Source: Symbiodinium natans
Taxonomy: Eukaryota > Sar > Dinophyceae > Suessiales > Symbiodiniaceae
Assembly: GCA_905221605.1 (NCBI GenBank)
Contig: CAJNDS010000802.1
Coordinates: forward strand, 188,001-248,000
Length of the DNA: 60,000 nt
Direction: 5' to 3'
This document shows, one piece after another, positions 34,401-42,248 of the stretch. The position numbers were made by a program, and so were the translations under genes. Numbering within the stretch: position 1 is the first letter of the stretch; the number at the start of each line of letters is the position of its first letter. A model generated the notes under the pieces. That model ran no database searches. It saw nothing but the letters and a program-made list of their open reading frames with translations, and had not been told where the DNA came from.

Positions 34401-35691
34401 AGAGGCTGGGATCATACTCACATGTGGTTCGACGGACTGATCTGGCGACCACAAGGCGACCTGATGAAGTGCAAACAAGGTGACAATCAGAAACATCTGA
34501 CTTCCCCAACCACATGGCCCGAAGCCACCGAGGTTTGCCCTTTGTAGCAGTCTTCACACGTGCCAGGACACATTCTGCAAAACGGACAAGTTTGCCTCCA
34601 TATGGTGATGCATGCACTCTCTCCCATGGTGTGAGGTTTTGCGTGACACCAAACCGTTGAAGGGTCCAGCTGGCATGACGCCAACACCAGTGATGCAACG
34701 GGTCGAAGGTCTTGATCTTGATGTTCAATCTGCCCTCGAGCTCAGAGAGCATTGTCCCTGCAAGTTGTCTGATGCGCTCAATGGCACCCTCTGCATGGTT
34801 GCATTGGTGCTCCCCCACTGGGGTTTGTTCAATGTGGGTCTCCATGCCAATGCGGTGCCTGAGTGCCTGGACTGCATTCGCAAGCGCAGTGCATGACCCC
34901 TCTGGGTCGGCACGAAGGGTGATTCGTCTGTGCCCAAGGTACGACAGCAGCTTGGTCAGCTCAACTGCCATGTAGTTACGGCAAGCAGTTCCACCTTTGC
35001 TCGGCACCGGCCATGCCTGCAACCACTTAGTCTGCGTGTCGTATGCAACCAAGCAGCACAACTTGTCACCCCCATCAACCCTACTGGTATATGCAAAATC
35101 AAAGCACAAGACGGAACTTGCACGATGGTCTTCGGTCTTGGCCTCATGCCTGTCGGACCGTGCACGGAAGGCAACACAGTGGGCACACCACTCTCTGTAG
35201 GGTGTGTGGGTAAGGCAGTGTTGACGGTATGCATCTTCACTTGGTGCTGTAACATGTTTCTGCTCCACTGGCACACGCTCTTCAGCAGCAGCAAGCTGCT
35301 GCCGGGCCTGATGGGCAGCAATCAAGTCCTGGCGGGCTAAGTGATCTCTAATGCGCTTCAGCACAGTGGACTTACCACCGGAACGACCAAGCCCCAGTGA
35401 CTGAGCAGCTTGCCTCAAAACAGCAAGGGTCGATTCAAGGCTCAACGACACACCGTCAACGACGAGTGTCCCATCATCATCTGCTGCAACCTCGTCACGC
35501 AGGGCTGCATCAACTTGCAGTTCGGCCCCGGGATCGGGTGCAACGGCTGCATGCTGTTGTGGCTCATCCTGGTCCATATTTTCAGGCTCTTCAGGTGGTG
35601 GTGGCAACACATGAGGTCTGCTTGACTCGGCTGAGTCACTTGCAACTGTCAACCCAAGCTCATCTGGGGAAACAATCTTGCAAAGGTCCAC
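31426..35691 (-). CDS. Copia-like Pol: integrase, reverse transcriptase, RNase H
   Basis: 1421 codons. It overlaps the gag end by 32 bases in the +1 frame and opens with GTG right after TGA, so it is probably made by +1 frameshifting. A C-x-T-H-x-P-Y-R-x-W-C-x-x-C zinc motif lies near residue 165. Integrase catalytic residues fit D198 (C-F-D-F), D262 (A-D-P-E-G) and E301 (H-A-E-G). RT shows S-L-D-V-A-D-A-Y-L and the catalytic C-H-V-D-D-L-F (H in place of the common Y). RNase H has F-A-D-A-D-W-S-G-N, S-S-G-E-S-E-Y and F-T-D-S-S-A-A-R. After it comes a 200-residue extension with a hydrophobic segment (F-V-V-T-L-T-V-C-I-A-F-M-L) and an acidic tail, unusual for copia. The frame is intact. Confidence 0.93.
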   Translation of the reverse strand: MDLCKIVSPDELGLTVASDSAESSRPHVLPPPPEEPENMDQDEPQQHAAVAPDPGAELQVDAALRDEVAADDDGTLVVDGVSLSLESTLAVLRQAAQSLGLGRSGGKSTVLKRIRDHLARQDLIAAHQARQQLAAAEERVPVEQKHVTAPSEDAYRQHCLTHTPYREWCAHCVAFRARSDRHEAKTEDHRASSVLCFDFAYTSRVDGGDKLCCLVAYDTQTKWLQAWPVPSKGGTACRNYMAVELTKLLSYLGHRRITLRADPEGSCTALANAVQALRHRIGMETHIEQTPVGEHQCNHAEGAIERIRQLAGTMLSELEGRLNIKIKTFDPLHHWCWRHASWTLQRFGVTQNLTPWERVHASPYGGKLVRFAECVLARVKTATKGKPRWLRAMWLGKSDVSDCHLVCTSSGRLVVARSVRRTTCEYDPSLLPALRDTPDKHVSFLAGRVGASRNQLAPKPVTEEGPGSGSEVAASDPPTENEDVFDNPHDIALAPSSVRLPADGMPATPDYRPPAQEPSQPSRLPPRSAPPESALATGEPKPCQALTPNPSLGVGLNPGQPTTPVDEIGGLEGLDSAMAELEQVHEGAEFDGDVQEAKRQRIRAVNSHHHNDEIVHLEDLGLGSDTDLNESVEDPPAWNATDNFEDAKNIPEELWRPFGAGEPQLSSEELAHIDDIAEAFELARLETMNVLERLPATADFSGFKRLSTKMVKTWRVKPSPKGGGEAFLRRARFVAREFRWLSAMVDNEVFAPASSNALLRVLPAALVARQPEGWTALSLDVADAYLTVPQAIDTIVTIWVRGEQRYYKLLRNLPGQRSGAKDWFQAFQAHLIKEMAIEPLVEAPALFSIPGGSDEGHGGGGGGLCHVDDLFAVGSDPTMQRLSECVKSRYRCTISFLRQPDDEVSFLKRRHRWVKGDVFCISPNPKHVVDLARILGVAAQRPKDSPLPTGTLPLWTQLTPLDEEKSGIYRKCIGVLLYVSSDYPAAQYAIKTLSSMCGSPNEGSWRCLRHLVNYMFFHENHVTCLRTEGKGIGLVVRDDTHTLEVFADADWSGNKSTRKSTSAGCIAFDGMVIHTFSRSQSCVSLSSGESEYIACVSATCDGILLRSALQHIMRVDVSMHLFTDSSAARGIMGRQGCGRLRHISGRLLWLQDFLFKWKKASLHAVPTLTNPADLFTKSLTGARVRTLSHILGIRDSHDGFSLVGTTEFEELQRREQAKKFLRAVRSTGRGNAEALHLLALLVQVVGNKAADDEDRAQFVPDSPASAGEDAYPWTSFAFVVTLTVCIAFMLGRASANMNFASLLEWPLVRWVRSWFRLEATEAEQPLLAEAPALAENLDTTSESSRESLGLQHYSPRTRAEILGRSPPATPSDSEHESEQPDSEPEDDDDDVYPGGHGPAYQNQAELVALYEMVGEAAAIDV

Positions 35692-37957
35692 TCAGATCGG
35701 AAGCATCAACGATGCTCTCGCACCACTCAAGAATCTCCCACTGATTGGGTTCGGGGCACTTAGCAACAGTGCTCCTGAAGCTGCAACCCTCATGAGGCAA
35801 CGCCATCGTGATGTCAACGAACCGGTTTCCAAATCCACGCATGCCGAAAACATCTTCACTGATCTGCACAAAGTAATCAGGAAGAGCCAAAGTGCACTTC
35901 ACAGCACGGACACGGGATGCATCCTGCTGGATCACACGCACATGCAATCGTGCAGCAAGGCTATTCTGCCTGAAATGCAATGGGATTTGGATCTCTCCGT
36001 TAGGGCTGCAAAGACTCATGCTTCCATTTTTGTTCACCATGCTGAATCCGGCGCGGTACAACTTCCCAACTGCAAGAAGAGGTGTGGTGATGTGGGGAGC
36101 AACCAAGAACGTTTCGGTGAATCCAGGCTGATCACCGAAGCTCAGCTCAGCTCGCCTAGTCCCGTGAACTAGCAGCTGATTCCCCTGGGCATCTTGAAAA
36201 CCTTCCCATGGCCTTCCAGAGGAAACTCCAAGCATGCTGAGGTTTTGCGGTAGACAAGAGGCGTCAGCACCTGAGTCAATTATGACTTCGATCTCCATGC
36301 CATGCTCGGCATTCTGCTGGACCATGCGCACTGATCCACTGGTCGAGGTCACACCCGAAGTGTGCTCAACCACATCACGCTGACACACGCCCGAAGCGTG
36401 CTCAGCCACATCACGCTGACACACGCCCGAAGCGTGCTCAGCCTCGCTCTGTGCATCACTCGGCAATGCATTGTGGAAAACGCACCACCTCGATGGCACA
36501 CAACGTGAAAAGATGCTCAGCGCTTTGCAAAAGAAACCCGAAGCTCCCTTGCTTTGCCTGTCTACTTCGTCTTGGCTCTCCACACAAGAATCACAACCTG
36601 ACACCATGCGGATCTCACCTCCGGCTGACTCATCAAAGTCATCGAGGTTGTAGGTGACTCGTCTCACCTGGGGCTTTGCAGCAGGTTTCGCCTTGGCAGG
36701 GGCAGCTGACACGGCTGTGTCAGCATGTGCAGCGCTGTTATCAGCAACAGCGGCGTCTTCAACCTGTCTGACTCGCTTGGATCGGCAGTCTCGGGCAAAG
36801 TGACCCTTTCGGCCACAATTATGACAAGTTTTGTTTGCGGCAGGGTTAGGGTTTGTGCTGGGCTGAGGCCTGGTCTTACCATCCCCTTTCTTACCATCAC
36901 CCTTACCCTTCTTACCCTTGTCATATCTGCCCTTCTTACCACCTTTATCTCCCTTATCACCCTTCTTAGTCTTGCCTTTGCTTAGCCTATCAATCTCCTT
37001 TTGAAGACGGTCGATTTCCATTGGAACGGCTTCACTGGATGCTGCAGGCGCATTCACAAGCACACCACCTTTGCCCTCTGACAGGCCATAAGTCGCTGCA
37101 ACAGACGCACTCCACTTTGACGAAGAAGCATCATATCGAGCAACCAAACTTCGCAACTCGGCATATGTCCAGGAGTCTTCCATGGTCAAGTTCACATGCT
37201 GACGAAGTTGGCCTGTTAAACATCTCAGAAGCGAAACAACCTTCTGATCATCGGACATGGCCTGTGATGCAATCGAGTCATACTCTGCCATCGCCTGCTC
37301 AAGCCTAACAACCTGAGTCAGGAGGCCTTGCTTGTTGTCGAACACAGGCCAATTGTGGATTGTCTGCATGAGGGCCAAGGCTCTGGTGCGGGATGAAGGG
37401 CGAAGGTCAAGCGAGATCAAGCGGTATGCTTCGTACCCGTTATTGTCAGACACAGTCTTAAGAAGACGCTTCAGACGGTCGTTCAAAAGCGATGCAAGCA
37501 GGCCATACATGATGCGTGACCTGTCGAGCTCAGTGGCGCTCAGCTGTGCAGGGAGAACTTCAGTTTTCGGATTCGATTTCAAGCGAGTGAAGTCCACCTG
37601 AAACTCCTTATCTAAGGTCCCCAAATACTGCTCAAACTCCCAAGACCATGCTGGCCACTTGATCAGCTCCTCATCTCGGGTCTGACAAGAAAAGGTTGAA
37701 GGATGCCTCAACACCTTGCTCAGGTCTTTGGCCGCTAGACCTGAGTAGGATGTGGTCGCAGCGGCTGCTGCGGCGCGGGATTCGGACTGGCTCCTCAGAA
37801 GCTCGGTCAACACCTGCTGGTTCTGCTGCATTCCTGCAAGAATCTCCAAAAGACGAGTCTCACCATCTGTTGGACCGGCGCTGCCGGTTGGGCTGTGGAC
37901 AGGGCTGAGTGCTGGGCTTGCTAGCGGATGTGGCCCAGCTCCATTCCCGTCGGTCAT
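35660..37957 (-). CDS. Copia-like Gag-protease
   Basis: From ATG at 37957 (an upstream TTG three codons earlier is in frame) to TGA at 35660. Helical Gag domain about residues 80-290; P-M-E-I-D-R then a Lys/Gly-rich linker; CCHC zinc knuckle C-H-N-C-G-R-K-G-H-F-A-R-D-C near 380-394; a 12-residue repeat (A-E-H-A-S-G-V-C-Q-R-D-V) present almost three times near 509-540; and aspartic protease with V-I-I-D-S-G-A-D near 561-568. The end reads TTC CCC AGA TGA; pol continues in the +1 frame across CCC-A. ORF0 ends with TGATG, whose ATG is this start. Homologous to the Gag at 1-1599. Confidence 0.92.
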   Translation of the reverse strand: MTDGNGAGPHPLASPALSPVHSPTGSAGPTDGETRLLEILAGMQQNQQVLTELLRSQSESRAAAAAATTSYSGLAAKDLSKVLRHPSTFSCQTRDEELIKWPAWSWEFEQYLGTLDKEFQVDFTRLKSNPKTEVLPAQLSATELDRSRIMYGLLASLLNDRLKRLLKTVSDNNGYEAYRLISLDLRPSSRTRALALMQTIHNWPVFDNKQGLLTQVVRLEQAMAEYDSIASQAMSDDQKVVSLLRCLTGQLRQHVNLTMEDSWTYAELRSLVARYDASSSKWSASVAATYGLSEGKGGVLVNAPAASSEAVPMEIDRLQKEIDRLSKGKTKKGDKGDKGGKKGRYDKGKKGKGDGKKGDGKTRPQPSTNPNPAANKTCHNCGRKGHFARDCRSKRVRQVEDAAVADNSAAHADTAVSAAPAKAKPAAKPQVRRVTYNLDDFDESAGGEIRMVSGCDSCVESQDEVDRQSKGASGFFCKALSIFSRCVPSRWCVFHNALPSDAQSEAEHASGVCQRDVAEHASGVCQRDVVEHTSGVTSTSGSVRMVQQNAEHGMEIEVIIDSGADASCLPQNLSMLGVSSGRPWEGFQDAQGNQLLVHGTRRAELSFGDQPGFTETFLVAPHITTPLLAVGKLYRAGFSMVNKNGSMSLCSPNGEIQIPLHFRQNSLAARLHVRVIQQDASRVRAVKCTLALPDYFVQISEDVFGMRGFGNRFVDITMALPHEGCSFRSTVAKCPEPNQWEILEWCESIVDASDLSGPLQDCFPR

Positions 37958-38472
37958 CACTCCCAATCTAAGGAAGTCTCGGATGCAATGCTCGTGTCAC
38001 TATCTAGATCGTACTCCACTCCAGACGGACCAAGGTTTCTGCTGAAACTGGATGACGATGCTGGATCAGTGGATAACTGAAACTCCACTCCAGACGGACC
38101 AAGGTTTCTGCTGAAACTGGAGGACGATGCTTGGAAATTTCTCTCACGCAAGATTTTCTTAGGCTCAAAAGTGAGAACGGTGAAGACTGCTGCAAGGTAT
38201 GCTTCAAGCAGGGCTCGCTCACCACTCAACAACTTGCAACCGTAAGCAATAATCTCTGGCGCGTTCTGGATCCCTTTCAGTTCGGTTTTCTTCTCCTTCC
38301 GCCTCTGCAACTGTCGACGTTCGAAGCTCAGGATGCTCAAGGACGGAGTGCAAGGTTTGCCACACTGAAGCTCGATGTACCACTCAAGAACAGTTTTGCG
38401 AAGCTTATCCAACACTCTTTCGTCGTCCCAAAGCTGAAAACACTGAATCTGCTCCTCAAGTTCTGGTGACAC
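37957..38472 (-). CDS. ORF0 upstream of gag in copia-like element 2
   Basis: 171 codons from a GTG; the frame is open back to a TAA near 38515 and has no ATG, so initiation is non-AUG or by another route. It ends TGATG, overlapping the gag ATG. The N-terminal part is helical and charged (V-L-D-K-L-R-K-T-V-L-E-W-Y-I-E-L). Near the C terminus a segment containing S-S-S-S-F-S-R-N-L-G-P-S-G-V-E occurs twice (a tandem of about 66 bases), then an acidic D-L-D-S-D-T tail. No family is recognised. An ORF before gag is not standard for copia elements; it could be a leader with chance openness, but length and the TGATG coupling argue for coding. Confidence 0.5.
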   Translation of the reverse strand: MSPELEEQIQCFQLWDDERVLDKLRKTVLEWYIELQCGKPCTPSLSILSFERRQLQRRKEKKTELKGIQNAPEIIAYGCKLLSGERALLEAYLAAVFTVLTFEPKKILRERNFQASSSSFSRNLGPSGVEFQLSTDPASSSSFSRNLGPSGVEYDLDSDTSIASETSLDWE

Positions 38473-38515
38473 CTCCGTGGCTGGTAGGTGACAACACGAG
38501 TCTCGAGGAGATTAG

Positions 38516-38672
38516 GCTGGCAACCGCCTAGCCTTCTTCGGCAAGGCAAACGAAGGCTATGGCTGGAAACTACGGCAGCAACTAATGGGGTTTGGGTCCT
38601 GACCCCGGGAGGTAAGGGTCCTGCCTCCCTGAGCACAAGTGAATCCGAGGCCCCAAAGGCTGGATCACAAGC
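38516..38672. other. Leader of copia-like element 2
   Basis: Untranslated sequence between the primer site and ORF0; nothing else recognised. Confidence 0.5.
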
Positions 38673-38684
38673 GCTCCGCTACCA
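38673..38684 (-). other. Primer binding site of copia-like element 2
   Basis: The minus strand reads TGGTAGCGGAGC immediately after the 5' LTR, complementary to a tRNA 3' end of the initiator-Met type. The same site occurs in element 1 at 1840-1851. Confidence 0.85.
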
Positions 38685-38841
38685 TGAAAACTTTTGATAC
38701 TCACGAGCACAGCTGCATCGGCACATGACATGAGACATGACTGTAAAGCTTCTGGGCAAAACAAACCATCCCACCACAAGAAATCTTCACAAGGAAAATA
38801 CATGGTTAAGAGTCCCATGTAAGACATCGAAATCGTGATCA
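38685..38841 (-). repeat. 5' LTR of copia-like element 2
   Basis: 157 bp, TG...CA, 155 of 157 positions identical to the 3' LTR. Confidence 0.95.
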
Positions 38842-38846
38842 GCAGT
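38842..38846. repeat. Target-site duplication GCAGT (right copy)
   Basis: Pairs with 30323-30327. Confidence 0.92.
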
Positions 38847-40184
38847 GCGGGCGATTGCGTGGAGATAGAAAGGCTGCCCGCTGGGAACAGAACTAAAATC
38901 AACCCCTAAATCACCTAACAACCCGAACCAACGGCGCCGAAGGTCCTTCATTTCTTTTGCAGGAAACGGTGAAGCCTGAAACCGCCCAAGCACCAACTCC
39001 ATAGCCATGCGCTCGGGGTCGGGCGCAGCTCTGAGCACGAAGGACTTGACCAACATGTGCAAAGCCTTGGCAAGGCGCTGTGCCCCCACTGCCAGCCGCC
39101 GACCCCTTGCCCCCGGCTTCCAACGTGTGGGCGAACAAAGTCCGAAGCCGTCAGTGAACGGCCCCGAATCTCCAGGCCACGTGACCTCCACAGGGAGACC
39201 TGCGTTCCCACAAGCCTCAGGACGGAAAGGTTCCATTGGAGGGGTTTCAGTCACATGTGCCGACGTGTCGACCTCTCCGGCGAGCTCGTCGCTCAGAGGA
39301 AGCACAAAGCCTAACTCACGAACTGCCTCAATTTCTTCGGCGCTGATCTTGTTGAGCGAGCACACACTGAAGGCAATCAAAACGAGTCTTATCCCCTCCC
39401 AATCTTCAGTACAGTGGTATCGCTCACGGGCATTGAAGACCAACGGCGAGGTGTCAGACAGCTCATGCAAGTTGCCGTGGAAGGAAGAGTCACCTACCAA
39501 CCGAGCAACAGAACCTCCGCAATCCTGAACCCAAATCTGACCCCCTTTGAAAGTCGAAATGGCCCACACGGCATTGTAGGGGTATCCATTTCGGCCGTCA
39601 CGGTGCATCGGGGTCTTGACGTTTTCAAACAGTGAGATAGTCGTGAAGCAATGCTCAGGTGCTTGCTTCTGAACAAACGTGCAAAGGAGCCTCGCTGTCG
39701 CGGGGTATTGCATTCTGTGGTGCCTCAAGCCTCCGACTCCCCCTTGCATGTAGCAGCCAACGGTGAATGACGATCCCACAGAAGGTTCCGAGGCTCGAGG
39801 GGGCTTTTCCCTGGGCAGCAAAGAAAAGAGATGCATGATATGCGATGCAGTCACCTCCAGCTCCCCCTGGAGGATGGAGCGAGCATAGTCCTCGGGCGGT
39901 GACTCAAGCTCAGCCGTCACCGAATCAGTCGCAGTAACCAAACCCTCGCTAGCCCCGGGACTCCTAGGAGGGGAGGGCGGAAAGGGAACCGAAGGAGAAC
40001 CTACGTCCCGGGGTTCCCTGAAAGCATGCGGGAGCCTTCCAGCCGGAGCCGAAAGACCCCCCTTCCCCGCAGGGGCGCAGGCCACGAAGGCGGATGCAAG
40101 AAAGGCACAAAGACGCGGAGGGAGGTGCGCCAGGCCCCCGATGCATCGAGACCTCGGAGCAGGGACTTGTGATTGTGACCACAA
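38847..40184 (-). pseudogene. 2OG-Fe(II) dioxygenase-like domain of the DIRS-like polyprotein
   Basis: The open frame runs 40184-38787, its last codons coming from the copia LTR. Residues about 160-275 look like a TET/JBP-type or related 2OG-Fe(II) dioxygenase core: M-H-R-D-G-R-N gives the H-x-D pair (H194, D196), F-K-G-G-Q-I-W-V follows, then R-Y-H-C-T-E-D-W-E-G-I-R-L-V-L-I-A-F supplies the distal His (H257) and the 2OG-binding Arg (R266). The rest (about 300-465) links to the RT. The first 60 residues appear to be methyltransferase tail in this frame, so the domain boundary sits at a frameshift. If active it would oxidise a base or other substrate; dinoflagellate DNA is rich in hydroxymethyluracil, but a link is only inference. 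Confidence 0.6.
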
Positions 40185-40736
40185 CGAGGCGGCAAGGGGC
40201 CGACATATTGGCCGGAGTCATCCAATCTAGGGAGTCCTGGAAAGCAAGGCACAGATTCGACCCAAAGAGGCAAGTTCCCAAGGAAACGTGTAGGTTTTGA
40301 GTTGGGAGCACCAAAGGCGCACTGGAACATCGCAAAAGTGACAGCCCGGCAGCTAGGTATGAGGTCCAAGACTTCAGGCCACATCCAAATGGAACCCGGG
40401 ATGTCCCCCCCTGGGACGCGCCCCAAGCTCTCAGGATGCACGAAGGCGAAGAAGCCGCCAGCCTCTGAACACGCAAGGGCGACCTGGACAGATTTGCTCA
40501 CAAAAGAATTGGCAAGTGAAACTTGTGCGGAAAGGGATTGGCGCAGCCAAGGGAAGCCATAAGGAAATTCCATGCTGCGAACAGGCGGAGGATGCAGGTC
40601 GCAAGTGTCTGGCCCGAGAAAATGTGTCATATGGTGGAGAACTGAAGAAAACCCAACGGCCCGTGCGGACCAGCGCAAGGATCTTATCCCAGACTAGATC
40701 TGAAGAAAGGTCATGTGACACTGAAGCCAACTCCAT
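40001..40736 (-). pseudogene. DNA methyltransferase-like domain of the DIRS-like polyprotein, frameshifted
   Basis: Two frames carry one domain. Frame one (40736-40431) has V-F-F-S-S-P-P-Y-D-T-F-S-R-A-R, corresponding to the P-P-C/Y catalytic loop of the methyltransferases found in DIRS-like elements. Frame two (40678-40001) continues with P-V-R-S-M-E-F-P-Y-G-F-P-W-L, G-G-F-F-A-F-V-H-P-E-S-L-G, and Q-C-A-F-G-A-P-N-S-K-P-T-R-F-L-G-N then C-G-H-N-H, a Cys/His module usual in this domain. The frames switch near 40600-40625, and a second switch near 40140 leads into the dioxygenase frame. Cytosine-type members have P-P-C; here Cys is Tyr, so either the specificity differs or the copy has mutated. 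Confidence 0.6.
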
Positions 40737-41907
40737 TTAGCAACATACTCTCGGGAAGCAGACCCTGCACATCGTCTGCTCGAAGGCTGCACCAGAGCAT
40801 CAAAAGGAAAACCCAAGCCATTGCACGGAAGTACAGCGGGAGCGTCTCCTGACAGACTGATAACTCCAATGCCACAACAGTAGCCACGGTGGGTAGCTCA
40901 GCTGGCTTCCTTGGCGGATGCGCAGCTACCAGATCTGATGTGATGCTTCTCAGTGTAGCAACCCAAAGTGTGTCACCTGAAAGAAGCTCTGAATCTCGTA
41001 CTTTGCCTGCAGACTCAAGCACTGTCAGCGCAGCTTGTAAGGCATCTAACGCGGTCTTCCCGCAGCCAGACTCGTAGAGCTCCTCCGCGTACTCCACAAG
41101 ATCGCCAGCTCGTTGCGGCCAGTGGTAGCCTTTCGTAGTCGCTAACCAGTCACGAAATGGTTTCCATGCTCTGTACCGATTCCGAAGGGTCTTGCTCCTT
41201 CTTGTACCAAACAGACGCTTCCACCCTGCTTCTGGAGATGCTAAAGCAGCGATTTCAGCGACCACTGGGAGCTGTGCCTCCCTCACGAACCCACCAAGCA
41301 TCACAGCAAAGCGAACTCGAGACTCACTTTCTTTGCGAGCCCTCTCAGAAGCATCCTGAAATTTCAAAGCTGCACGCTCTTTCCTCTGAAGTGACGGCAG
41401 CAACGCCAAAGGTTGATCTGAAACAAGCTTTGTATAGGCCGCCTGCAGAACTGACGTTCCAACGCTCTTGCCCTGAACCAGACTTCCGTGGAGATCTTGC
41501 AAGGACATGCGCCTCTGACGTTTTGCTGCAGTGCCCATCTCTTGTCTCCAGTCATCTAACTGCTTCCCAAATCTCTTAACCAAATCATCCCCCAAATTAG
41601 GCTCAACAGCCTCCAGAAGTTCACATGCTTGTTGAAAGTCATCGAACGCACACCATAAAAGGTCAACGCGTTGAAAGTCTCTCTGCAGCAGCGCTCTGAT
41701 GTCTAGAGGCAGATCTGGCCACTCCATTGTACCTATGGTAGAGCTGCTAGCGAAGCGGCCCCATCCTAACTGAAAATCTAACGGGGCTGACCACTGAGAC
41801 TGAGAAGCGAGCGCGGAGCAAGCATGAACCATCACAAGGAAGAAATTGTGCAAACTCACAGATACTGAAAACAAAAATCGGAATATCAGAAAACCGAAAA
41901 ACATCAC
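40711..41907 (-). pseudogene. Tyrosine recombinase, N-terminal part only
   Basis: 398 codons. Residues about 60-220 are helical and charged; about 225-330 match the SAM-like core-binding domain of phage-integrase-type recombinases (K-T-L-R-N-R-Y-R-A-W-K-P-F-R-D-W-L, then A-L-D-A-L-Q-A-A-L-T-V-L-E). The catalytic domain starts with F-L-L-M-L-W-C-S-L-R-A-D-D-V-Q, giving the first catalytic Arg, but the frame ends 20 residues later. The H-x-x-R and Tyr parts are absent, and the methyltransferase motif starts within 100 bases, so an internal deletion removed the catalytic half. The first 50 residues are hydrophobic and may be untranslated leader; an internal ATG (M-E-W-P-D-L-P-L-D) is a likelier start. 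Confidence 0.65.
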
Positions 41908-42248
41908 CGAGGCATAAAAGCCAGCATGACAAGACGTAAATCACAACCAGCCCACCCCCCCCTCAGTCGTCCCCCTCCGTACAGCTCAACAGGGCGGAGC
42001 CCGGTATCGCTAGTGCTGCCATGTGGTGTGACCCTGAGCACGGGGCATGGGCCTGGGATTGGGTCTGGGAGCAGGGTCTGTGGGTGCTGGTAGGGTAGGT
42101 CTGGGGTCAGTGTGTCCCCGGTGCGATGATGCCGGAGGTCTGGTCGATTGAGGATCATGTCGTGCCGGTCCCGGTGCTGCCGAGGACGAAGCGCGCGATG
42201 TTCTTGGAGACTTGGGTTTGGCTTTGACTGCGATGGTCTTGGTGACGA
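41908..42248. other. Junction region with Pro-rich minus-strand frame
   Basis: The boundary between the DIRS-like element and the gene stub to the right lies here. A minus-strand frame downstream of the stub's stop reads as a basic Pro/Arg/Ser-rich tail (S-P-R-T-S-R-A-S-S-S-A-A-P), which could be the stub's C terminus after a frameshift. A C/T-rich tract lies near 41950-41978. Confidence 0.35.

Larger units (their letters stand above)
30328..38841 (-). mobile_element. Complete copia-like LTR retrotransposon 2 (8514 bp)
   Basis: Both 157-bp LTRs start TG and end CA, differ at only two positions and are flanked by GCAGT. On the minus strand the order is 5' LTR, primer site, ORF0, gag-protease, pol (integrase, RT, RNase H), ORF3, purine-rich site, 3' LTR. 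Domain order integrase-before-RT defines Ty1/copia. All long frames are intact, so the insertion is young and may be active. It lies inside the coding region of a DIRS-like element in the same orientation. Confidence 0.95.
28542..41907 (-). mobile_element. DIRS-like (tyrosine-recombinase) retroelement, decayed, split by a copia-like insertion
   Basis: Read on the minus strand the pieces are: recombinase N-terminal part, DNA methyltransferase-like domain, 2OG-Fe(II) dioxygenase-like domain, RT and RNase H. Removing the insertion at 30328-38841 with one copy of the GCAGT duplication restores one frame through the dioxygenase-RT junction, so the pieces belong to one polyprotein. At least three other frameshifts (near 40.61, 40.14 and 29.66 kb) and a missing recombinase catalytic half show the copy was already dying or has died. 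Ends are only the outer limits of coding sequence; terminal repeats were not recognised. Confidence 0.75.

Noticed and set aside
30328-38841. Calling the 157-bp direct repeats a segmental duplication
   Set aside because: They start TG, end CA, have a primer site beside one and an exact 5-bp target duplication outside; they are LTRs.
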